Shown: positions 36,005-44,729 of the stretch, piece after piece | Layout of the letters: each line of letters starts with the position of its first letter | Position numbering within the stretch: position 1 is the stretch's first letter | Assembly: GCA_013368325.1 (NCBI GenBank) | Contig: JAACJK010000011.1 | Coordinates: 280,228-344,227 of the forward strand | DNA from: Ephemerocybe angulata | Lineage: Eukaryota > Basidiomycota > Agaricomycetes > Agaricales > Psathyrellaceae | Direction: 5' to 3' | DNA length: 64,000 bases | Position numbers and translations under genes: made by a program | Notes under the pieces: model-generated | The model's database searches: none | Told to the model about the DNA's origin: nothing | What the model saw: only the letters and a program-made list of their open reading frames with translations

Positions 36005-36394
36005 GGCCGCGAGCGATAGTCCCTTTGTTCAGGTGCTTTAGTCCTTTCCTTGTAGATTATGCGTGTAATGAAATAAAACTGTACAAAGCTGGAAAACAGC
36101 AGCTCCTCCTCATTCACCTTCCGTATCATGTTGATCACTGCTCCTCTTGAACAAAGGGTGAAGCCATTTCCTTTCCAAAGCTTTGTAGAACGGCCATCTT
36201 TCATTCTGCGCATGATCCGGCGCTTATTGATTCCTAGTGTGGGCGCTTGACAACACTATTTGTCTCTGGGAACTCATTCAAGTTCTTCCCTTTTAGCAGA
36301 ATGACGCCAATATCTTGTTGTTGGAATATACAGGTTTCACATGCCCTGTCTCGAACATACGTATTGCGTCGCGTTAGTACCGAAATATGAGCCG

Positions 36395-36761
36395 GCTGGC
36401 CAAGCCTGCCCGAAGGAGCTCCAGGCTCCAACATCGCTGTCGAGCCCCTCGACTGGATTGAGTTGCAACGCGCGAACGAATCCCAACAGGCAAAACTACT
36501 CTCCGACATCGTCCCATCCAATGAAGACCCCATCGATCTCGTCCTTGTGGTAGATTGCATCTACCATCCCACGCTTATCCCACCCAAGATCCCACCATTA
36601 CTCGCAACGATCGATCGACTAGCCACTTCATCTATAACAGAAGTTCTCGTTCTGTCAGAGCTGCGTTCGGAAGAAGTTTTGAGGGAGTTCCTGGGAGGGT
36701 GAATGTGCATACCGGGATGCACTACGTTATGTGGATAGGCAGGAAGAACATTAGCGCCTAA
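36395..36761 (+). pseudogene. Degenerate lysine-methyltransferase (METTL21-like) fragment
   Basis: The frame EPLDWIELQRANESQQAKLL leads to LVLVVDCIYHPTLIPP, the post-motif-II region of Methyltransf_16 proteins. ITEVLVLSELRSEEVLREFL follows, then a stop. The expected C-terminus (VNVHTGMHYVMWIGRKNISA, to 36761) continues only in the next frame. Upstream, the SAM-binding GxGxG part is missing and an in-frame stop is present. I read it as a decayed 3' end of a methyltransferase gene. Confidence 0.45.
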
Positions 36762-36886
36762 CTATATGTGCAGTGCGTCTTAAAATGGTTTACCTTCTTG
36801 CTTCCACTTCAAAGGGCTTATATATGAGGGAGTCTTGAGCAATTTATCCCCAGTTTTCCACTGTTCACATCAAGGCCTCATTTGCG

Positions 36887-37481
36887 ATGCCTCAAACTGC
36901 ACGAAAAACCGTAGCGCGTAAGTCTTGTCTTTTCTTCTTCTCTCTCCCAACTCTCTCCATAATAAAATTTCACTGACTTTTTTCTCGTTCTCAGCCATAC
37001 GGGGTCCAGGGAAGCAAACAGCCAGGAAAATGGCGTTGAAGAACCCGATCCGTGGGGGCAAATACACCGTCTCGCTCAAGACCCCTGCACACCTTCAACA
37101 CCTCACAATCAGAAAGCCCCGCTTCCGACCAGGGCAGACCGTCTTGCACGAAATAAGGCGCTTCCAAGCGTCCACCGAGCTCCTCATCCGGAAGTTGCCG
37201 TTCCAAAGACTCGTCCGCGAGATCGCGATGGAGTACAGGGCAAGTCGCACTCATATTTCTTCACCAGTATCTCAGGCTGACTTGGAACATAACCATCATA
37301 ATACCAGGTAGACTGCCGATTCCGTCCCGACGCCCTCACCGCGCTCCAAGAAGCCTCCGAGGCATACCTCACCGGTCTGTTCCAGGACGTAAACCTCGCT
37401 GCGCTCCATGGCAAACGGGTCACCATTATGCCCAAGGACATGGTTCTCGCGCGGCGCCTTAGGGGGGAATACAATTATTGA
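36887..37481 (+). CDS. Divergent histone H3 variant
   Basis: Three exons, 36887-36917, 36995-37239 and 37308-37481, 149 aa. The second intron starts GC (AGG-GCAAGT) and ends AG. The core is clearly H3: [80 protein letters not shown]. Loop 1 ([12 protein letters not shown]) has the H3 length, without the extra residues typical of CENP-A. The tail keeps KQTARK (H3 K4-K9) but has methionine where S10 would be. An extra N-terminal stretch ([11 protein letters not shown]) carries a second TARK-like motif, and the K14-K36 region is unlike canonical H3 (no ARKSAP). Likely a lineage-specific variant deposited in particular chromatin or stages (inference). Confidence 0.85.
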
Positions 37482-37882
37482 TTTTGCACCTCGGTCATAG
37501 GTGAGCACAAGTTCTTGCCAAGAGAACTTCAAGCCATTGTTGCAGATTCATAGGCTCACACGTACTCCATCGCTTTAAAGGGTCTACTGCCCGCAATTTC
37601 ATTCACCTTGGGTTCACCTGGAGTTGAGAATGGTTGACTTGGTAACTACTACACTGTTATCCTTATTTATAGGCAGGTTCATCACACAGTCTAAATTATG
37701 TACATACTCTAGCTGTTTCAGCAGCAAAAGAAAATCAATTACCCATACGTCCCTTTACAATATACTACATGCTCGATATCGTGCCCTCAAGTTCAAGAGA
37801 GTCCAGCTTGAAGTCCATTATAAAAGTACAAATCATCCAACATCACAACAGAAATGTCCGTGTCAACTAACCCTCCCCAATA
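37482..37882. other. No gene recognised
   Basis: 3' flank of the H3 variant. AT-rich, only short frames without family resemblance. Confidence 0.45.
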
Positions 37883-38164
37883 CTACAGCAACACACAATG
37901 CACACTTGCAATCATAATCAACAGCGAGACGGTCGTTGCATAAAGCAGCCCCCGACCTATCTTGATCCCCGCGCCCTTGTGCCGCCCAGGAAGCATAGAG
38001 CCCGTCGCCGACACGCTCGAGGGGCTCGACCCAATCGTCGCACTCGGCACCGCCGCGTTTGCATCTTGCATCTCCGTTCTGCGCCAGCGCGACCGCCGAG
38101 AGCTATGAGAGTCAACTAATACCCGGGGCGACGAGGAGGGCGAAAGCGATGTTCTGGTAGACAT
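37883..38164 (-). CDS. Small single-span membrane protein, unknown
   Basis: Frame of 93 aa from the ATG at 38164 (MSTRTSLSPSSSPRVLVDSH). A serine-rich N-terminal half is followed near the end by one hydrophobic helix (GRGLLYATTVSLLIMIASVH) and four residues, the layout of a tail-anchored protein. No family recognised. Upstream sequence (GAGACCAGCTG, then ACTATTTAT) resembles that before the secreted-protein gene at 44729. 38180-38603 holds no other gene that I can see. Confidence 0.42.
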   Translation of the reverse strand: MSTRTSLSPSSSPRVLVDSHSSRRSRWRRTEMQDANAAVPSATIGSSPSSVSATGSMLPGRHKGAGIKIGRGLLYATTVSLLIMIASVHCVLL

Positions 38165-38603
38165 TGGGATTGCGTTCAAGTTAGGGTGGGATTAGCAACG
38201 CTCGTGTTACAGTAAGGCGGGTGATATGTATGAGACCAGCTGGGGAATGGCCAACCAAACGAGCCCACTATTTATCCAACTCGCTTAATTAGGGTCGAAG
38301 TAGATGGCAAGAAAGGTCTGGTCCAGAAGCAGCAACGCACCGCTCAAAGATATCGGGACCTCCTGACTTGCGCCTTCGAAGGTCCATTGTATTGGTTCAG
38401 GTGTTAATCATCGCGGGTATGACTTCCGGAGAACGAGAGCGGCCTATGGTATCACCTAAGTACCGTACATAAGATTTGGATGGGGTCGCGGGATCCTGCG
38501 ATTGAGTGCTTTGGTCATTATGTCTACATTATATGTATATACAAATGAATACGTACTGTTATAACATCGAGCTGGGAAGAGCTTTCCCGAGTACATTCCA
38601 ACG

Positions 38604-39800
38604 CTATTGCTCCCCCATAACAAGAGTGTGGAAGTTGGGAAACACGAGCTCCTCTTCGACAGTCTTCCGTATCACATCCTGAATGAACCTCTCAATTCTC
38701 GTAACATTCTTCAGCACATGCTTGTCTGTCTGTCCAATCTCACTCTCGATCACAATCGAGGGGAGCAACCGTTGACCGATAGGGAGAGCCTTCTGTGGTC
38801 TCGAGGGGGCGTCCTCGTCGAGTTCTGGAGGGATGCCAGGGATGTTTGACAGCGGAGACGAGTCTGACGAGGAGGGGTCGCGTTTCGGCCTGTCGCCTGC
38901 AGGCCCGTAAGGATCGAGGTCGTCGAGGATACACAGATGCACGCGCCGTCGCTCGCCCTCGTAGGCGACCGCGATCTCGCCGCTGAATACGATCCCAGTG
39001 ACAGAGAGCTTGATAGGGAGGGACATGAACATAGGCGAGGGGTAGTTGATGAGGAGGGAGGTGGTTATCGTGATGCGCAGATTAGACTGCCAGTTGATTT
39101 GGAAGTGTAGTTGTAGGTTTGGATGAGGGATTTGCTGTTGCGGAGGCATGTCTTGCTGTTCTGGAGATCCTACCGGCACGCCCCCAAGGACGGATTGGAA
39201 GGGCCGCAGGATCTCTTCTGAAGTGACTGGATTTAGAGAATGCGTCGTTCCACTGCTGGGTTGGCGGTGAATAGAACTTGCTGGGTACGGTGTGGAAGGA
39301 GTAGGACTGCGAAACATAGGCCCAGTGTCCCAATGCTGCTGCGACGCTCGGCCTCCAAGATCTCCCACACCAGCCCCATAGCTCCAGGGATCCATTGATA
39401 TGGGAGACGAAGGCCCCCCTAACCCTCCACGGAACCCATATTGGAGGTGCTGAGGCAGATGCCGTCCGTACGGAGCAGGCGCTGTATCCTCCCTTCCCGC
39501 CGCACGCCTGGACACCCATTCGAAGCCGTCGTCGTCATCCGGGCCTTCTGTAACCTTTACGGGGTCACCGCTGAGGAAAGCGTTGTCCGCATCATCTTCG
39601 TCTTCGAGGAAGTCGCGGTAGATGTCGCGCAGGTCGACGAGCTCAACGTCGGGTGCGTTTGAGCCAAAGTCGAGGGAAGTGACTTCGATTGGGCCAATGA
39701 AGGAGGGCCGATCGGCATTTGTGAGCTGTTTATTGAGGACTTCGACGAGGTAAGTGGAGAGGGAGGAGTCGAGTTTCGACCATTCCAAGTCGATGGACAT
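38604..39800 (-). CDS. MDM12: ERMES subunit MDM12 (SMP-domain lipid-transfer protein)
   Basis: Single-exon gene, 398 aa, from an ATG at 39800. It starts MSIDLEWSKLDSSLSTYLVE, and the first strand-helix GPIEVTSLDFGSNAPDVELV is diagnostic of MDM12. A variable acidic, proline-rich insert comes next, then LQLHFQINWQSNLRITITTS, MFMSLPIKLSVTGIVFSGEI and LLPSIVIESEIGQTDKHVLK, with FIQDVIRKTVEEELVFPNFH at the end. MDM12 bridges MMM1 and MDM34 at ER-mitochondria contact sites and transfers phospholipids. Length and motif order are normal. Confidence 0.95.
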   Translation of the reverse strand: MSIDLEWSKLDSSLSTYLVEVLNKQLTNADRPSFIGPIEVTSLDFGSNAPDVELVDLRDIYRDFLEDEDDADNAFLSGDPVKVTEGPDDDDGFEWVSRRAAGREDTAPAPYGRHLPQHLQYGFRGGLGGPSSPISMDPWSYGAGVGDLGGRASQQHWDTGPMFRSPTPSTPYPASSIHRQPSSGTTHSLNPVTSEEILRPFQSVLGGVPVGSPEQQDMPPQQQIPHPNLQLHFQINWQSNLRITITTSLLINYPSPMFMSLPIKLSVTGIVFSGEIAVAYEGERRRVHLCILDDLDPYGPAGDRPKRDPSSSDSSPLSNIPGIPPELDEDAPSRPQKALPIGQRLLPSIVIESEIGQTDKHVLKNVTRIERFIQDVIRKTVEEELVFPNFHTLVMGEQ

Positions 39801-41033
39801 GGTGCAAGGAGTGACTTTTTCACATGACGGCCATCACCTTGCTTTCGACCTTTGGCACGACCCTTGGAGAACTTCATCCTCCCGGGAGCTTATTTTTTGC
39901 AATATACATGCAAATGTATACACCGTCCAAGATTTCAAGTATAAGACCAGGTCTTTTCTCTTGACAAGGACTTCGACAACTTGGGAAAAGTGGGTCTGTG
40001 CGTGGGTAGCCCTTAAGTAAGCAGCTTGTATTACAGCCTGAGCGCGGGCGCTTAGTCTCGAACTCATTTCTTTACTTGCAACAACATCGGATTCATTGAG
40101 TACGTAGAGTGGTCTTCAAGTTATAGTAGAGATGTTCTGACGCAGGACTACTTCTTAGTGAGCCTTTCTGACCTGCCCGCCGCCAATGGGTCCGACTACG
40201 ATATCGTCTCGGAGATTCATCCAAAACACCCGATCGCTTACATCGAAGCCTTGCCCACAGAAATCTTATCCAAGATATTCAACATATTATCCCAATCAAG
40301 CTCTCGGACATTTCATCTATTCCTACTACAGGACCCACGCTTGAGACGCCAGTATTTCAATTGCCCAGCGATTTGCTCTCAATGGCCCAAACGTATGACA
40401 ATCCCAACCGCCCACCAGCTCATTCATGTGTGCAAGCACTGGAGAAACGTAGCACTTGACATACCCGACCTCTGGAAGCATGCTATCCTAGTCCATACGG
40501 CTCTTCCCGACTGGCCCGAAGACACCACAGGGGTGCAACTGCGTGCACGCGCCTTCCACGACATCGCGGAGCTCTACGGTGGAAAGCTCTCCCACGTACA
40601 ACTTTCGTGGCTCTGGCGCATGCCGAGGGACAGCACCTGCGCGCAGCCCAACTCTGTGCTCCAGTACATGGATCGATATGTCTGGTTCAAGCTGGTTGTG
40701 GGCGATTTTTTCTCCCACTTCACGGGCTTTTATTCCCAGCTTAACAACAACGACGGCAAGATTCACGCGCCTCTACTCGAAGAACTCTGCTTGATTTGCT
40801 ATAAAGCGACCATCGAGCAGGAGGTGGTCGAATTTGAGGCACCCATGTTGAAGAGACTGGCGCTCTACGACCATCCAATGGACTCCACTCGACAATTTAT
40901 CCTTCCCTGGCATCAGTTGACACAGCTGTCCGTTGGGGAGCCACGTTTCCTAAATCGTAGTGCCTCCCTCTCAAGTCGGTGGCGCGACCTTACTCGACTA
41001 CTCCATTCACTTTCAAGCCTGGAATACCTTCAC

Positions 41034-41537
41034 CAAGGGGCTGTCGGAATAGAAATCCTGGACCCGGGGTCTAGGTAGGTAGGGGGGTCTGGGGTGGAGC
41101 CCCAGAGAATTTTGACCTTGCCAAAAAAGGAAAATTTCGGTGCAAAAAACACATTTTTCAGGCACTCTTGAATGTGAAATAGTTCCTGTGGCATATAATA
41201 ACATTAACTAGTGCCAAAATAGTGATATTAGGTGTGTATCAGTGTACGTATAATTAATTTGGCTTAGACTTTGGCTGGGAAATACTGTGTAGACATAAGT
41301 TGATGTGTCTATTAGTCTATTTCACTGTAATAATATGTGTATACTACTTCCAACATATGTTTTCATACTTCCAGTGACCCCAGCAGACCTTTTGGATGGT
41401 CAAAGCAATCATGATGATGTCATAAAATTACTATTTTTGGCCATATATTTCCGCGGGTAGGTAGGTAGGGGTACCCCAGGCTCCCAAACTGAGAATTTCG
41501 ACCTCTGGTCCAAAATTTCCATTCCGACAGCCCCTTG
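41034..41537. mobile_element. 504-bp hAT-like MITE in the F-box gene
   Basis: Terminal inverted repeats of about 31 bp, starting CAAGGGGCTGTCGGAAT at both ends, with three or four mismatches. 8-bp target duplication ACCTTCAC at 41026-41033 and 41538-41545. Subterminal GTAGGTAGGTAGGGG occurs near both ends in the same orientation. No coding capacity. The CA-GGG terminus and 8-bp duplication fit the hAT superfamily. Confidence 0.85.
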
Positions 41538-41897
41538 ACCTTCACCTCCTCAACATCAATATTCACAGACCTGGAGACCGCCATTTAGCCGTTCCTGTTA
41601 CGATGGCAAGACTGCGCGTTCTCGAAATACACGACAGAGACTTGAGGCTGCTTTCTTTATCTGACGGCACAATATTCTCACTTATATCGACCCCGGCGCT
41701 GGAGAATTTGGACCTGGTCCTCGCATTCCTCCCGCGGCTAGGCTTGAATATTCCTCACAGCACTCTCGAACACAACGTGCGAGAATACCTTCGCCAACTG
41801 CCAAAGCTTCTCCGAATCCGCGTCGCAGTCTACTTCGACGAACCATTCCTACACTCGGCCAGGGAGTACTCTAATCTCATCGTAAGGATGTCCGGCG

Positions 41898-42747
41898 GGG
41901 CGCGGTGGCTCAGTGGGAACCACCGCGATTGCCTGCCACTGCACACCCCCCGGCAGGCACCCGGCCTCTTTCGCCCAGGCCTCAAGATCGACCCCACGAG
42001 CTCCTGGGTTTTTACGCCACATATCTTCTCTTTTCGCCCACTCCCGACGGTTCACCCAACGTTACAGCAATATCAGTCACCTTTCACACCTCGCCTAGGC
42101 CACCTGCGCTCTGCCGACTACCCGATTCGGCAACCCATCAAACTTCGGCAACAGCTTTGGTCACCGCGGTTCCAGTCCCACGGCCCTAGGACCGACGTGG
42201 TCCGGGTTGTGCGGTAGCGACTGCCACCGAGAACGTGGGCCAGCACGAGAGTTATTCCGGCCAGGGATTGGGACCCCATATGGTCGGCCCGGGGGTGTAA
42301 GATGGCAGAGGGGTTGCGCGCAGAACGAGTACCTGTGAGGGAAGGTGGGGCACTGTGCTCCGAATGGATGGCTTTGTCAGCCTGGGCAGGAGTTGGGGGT
42401 TACGAAACGGGAAGGAGGCGGGGACAGGAGACCGAAGGCAGGAGAAGGAGACCGATTGCGCCGAGAAACGTTGAACCAGATTGATCACACCCACCTATTA
42501 TCTCCCTGGACCGCCGCTAACAACCAGTATATTCGTAAATTGTAGTATATCTGGTACATAGTCTTGCCATCTGATCTGATCAGCCGGGGCACGAGAGATA
42601 GCATGGCCGCATCCGACCATGCCGCGATATGGACTCTTAGCCCAAATAGGGGCACATTATGATATAACGCTTACATACGATACATGTACACTAGACACAG
42701 TCCAACATGGGGTTTTCCCCGTGGACTTTAAGCGAGGATATTAAAAA
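41898..42747 (+). mobile_element. 850-bp SINE-like retroposon in the F-box gene
   Basis: Flanked by a 14-bp direct repeat AAGGATGTCCGGCG (41884-41897 and 42748-42761). The 3' end is a short A-run (GATATTAAAAA) directly before the right repeat, as in target-primed reverse transcription. The 5' end GGGCGCGGTGGCTCAGTGGG contains TGGCTCAGTGG (41906-41916), which fits the tRNA A-box. Weak B-box candidates are at 41985-41995 and 42168-42178. No open reading frame of note. It could also be a 5'-truncated LINE. Confidence 0.68.
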
Positions 42748-43105
42748 AAGGATGTCCGGCGATGCACAATTCTTCAAAAATTATGAGGGGAAGCCAAAAG
42801 ACAGGGCGTTAGGGGATTCATTTTGCTGTTACGGCGATACAATGGAAAATACTCAGGGGCACAACACTCTCCATGACGTAACCGCCACGCTGGACCATTT
42901 CATCGATTGCTACTTGGAGGGTACCCACGAGAAACCTGGAGTCGACCTCAACGGCGCTGGGTCCGTCCTGGGTATAGGATATCAAGCTTACGAGAACCAG
43001 ACTCATGTCAAGACCATTAAGGCTGTGATGAGAGGCGTGCTAGGCCTGGGAGACGAAGATGGGGTAAACGATGGTGTACGCGTTCTCTACACTTACAAAT
43101 ACTAG

Positions 43106-43663
43106 CACGCTCCCCAGCCTGTGTATGCACCTGTAATGGATCAATTAGCTTGCGGTGTACACTTGTCATCAAGTATGAGAGTGGCTTACGACTATAGCGG
43201 ACGCGCGAAGATCGTGGGCATTTTTCCATGCCTAGAATGATTGCACTGGGCGCTTAATCCCGACAGGTAAGCGCTTGACAGAACCTTTTGCTTCTGAGAG
43301 CTTATTGTTGTTTTTACCAGAGAGTACCACGCTTAAATACTAGGGCCCTATGTAACCCATCAGGTAAATGCTAACTTTCGAAGCCATACATAGAGATTCG
43401 AGGCTCAAAACATAGGAGCCAAACATTATCATTATTTTGTACCGTTAGTTACATCAACTATACGTTTGGCTTTACTCACCCACGTTCACATCTAAAATCT
43501 CTCACCATGCCACAGTGCGGCTGTCGCGACACACCGCGCTTTCGTGACTCATGCATGGACACTCCGGTAGCTCTGACAGGGTCTAGGTATGAGGGGAGTT
43601 TTAACTCTTGGAAATTTATTCTGAAATCCTTCGCTACATGTCCAACTCTCCTGGGCTCCCATT
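43106..43663. other. No gene recognised
   Basis: Between the F-box relic and the secreted-protein gene. Only short frames without family resemblance. Confidence 0.4.
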
Positions 43664-44729
43664 TCAATCAAGCTCGTCCCATGAGCTTTCACTTAGAGCA
43701 CGACGAATCATCAGGTTCGCTGCGAGCGTCCTTGCCCGCCTGACAGCCTCCCATTCACGAGCGTCGAGTTCGTCATATTCACGAGCCTTCACTGGCTGTG
43801 GTGCATGCTTTTTGTCCCATGCTTGTATTCCCCTTGAGAATGTTGTAAGCAAGATTTTGGGAGACCAAGTTTACAGACGAGATGGATACACACTTCTCAG
43901 CCGCGTACTTGGCCAAAGGCCCACCTAGCCCACCAGCAACCAGCGGAATAACTATTCTTCGGTTCTTTCCGTTTTCTCTGGGGCTGAGTGCAGTGATGGG
44001 CGAGTTGTGTAACTGTTACTCCGGTTATAACTAGTCACTGTGAGTTAAGAACAGTTACATTTTGATTGTAACTTAACCAGGTTTGACACCGCCACCACTT
44101 GGGTATTGCTCTCATGGTAAAGGACGATAATAAAGGTATGTAGAGCGTATCTTCGAGATATTCGGCATAAAGTTACAGTCTCTGAAGAGCCTGGATCCAA
44201 ATTTGAGTCCAATGACTGCGTCTGTGTTGTCGTCGTCGGATCGCTGCAGTTTCTGGGCGTCATAGAGCTGCGTAAATCTACCAGGCTGTGCCTGCGGCCG
44301 TGGGCAGCGACTTATACATTTAGAACACAGTACTTAGACCTCTTTCACCTCCTTCCTCGGATTTTAAGACTAAAAGGTTCACATTTCGCTGAATCCGGGA
44401 TGTTGTCGGGATTCGGGAAGGCTCCCGCCCTTCTACTTATGTCAGCTTCTTGTATCATTCCGGTATTTAGTTCGCAGGACCCACAGAGCCCGGGGTGTGG
44501 GACAGTTATTGATGAATTAACTGTTAACAACTGTTGCAAACTGTTCTGAACTTTGTAACTATAACCGTAACCGGGACATAACCCTCGCCCAACACTGGCT
44601 GAGTGCGTCTCCCATCGAGTCGGAACGACGGCTGTTGGCTGTCTCATCAGCGAGCTGGGCAAAGGGAGCAGCGATAGTGGGGGCGATGAGGAAGGCGGCG
44701 ATAACAACATTTTTGGTGAGGAAGAGCAT
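43664..44729 (-). pseudogene. Small secreted protein gene interrupted by a MITE
   Basis: The ATG at 44729 opens MLFLTKNVVIAAFLIAPTIA, a typical signal peptide, then ADETANSRRSDSMGDALS up to the insertion at 44597. After the element, the frame resumes at 43982 (PRENGKNRRIVIPLVAGGLG). A 61-nt intron (43893-43833) then leads to AWDKKHAPQPVKAREYDELD and a stop at 43664. With one copy of the 8-bp duplication all pieces are in one frame of about 129 residues. There is no known domain; a dibasic site after the signal region could be a processing site (inference). As it stands the frame ends inside the MITE, 18 codons past residue 39. Confidence 0.65.
43991..44597. mobile_element. 607-bp hAT-like MITE in the secreted-protein gene
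   Basis: Ends CAGTGATGGGCGAG and CTCGCCCAACACTG: a 14-bp terminal inverted repeat with one mismatch, extended by imperfect pairing (GTTACTCCGGTTATAAC against GTTATAGTTAC-type sequence). 8-bp target duplication GCTGAGTG at 43983-43990 and 44598-44605. No coding capacity. A different family from 41034-41537. Confidence 0.87.

Larger units (their letters stand above)
40158..43105 (+). pseudogene. F-box-like gene broken by two insertions
   Basis: Same subfamily as 18329 and 20329. Piece 1 (to 41033) has the F-box EALPTEILSKIFNIL, then AHQLIHVCKHWRNVALDIPD. Piece 2 (41546-41897) is TMARLRVLEIHDRDLRLL and on to YSNLIVRMSG. Piece 3 (42762-43105) gives the subfamily C-terminus DHFIDCYLEG and MRGVLGLGDEDGVNDGVRVL. 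Removing 41034-41545 and 41898-42761 (each insert plus one duplication copy) joins all pieces in one frame of about 523 residues. The 5' end is uncertain: 40158 is a GTG and no good ATG precedes it, though an intron ending at 40145 may link to an upstream exon. Loss of function is clear. Confidence 0.8.

Noticed and set aside
36887..37481. Histone gene as CENP-A
   Set aside because: Loop 1 has the length of H3 and the core is closer to H3 than to centromeric variants.
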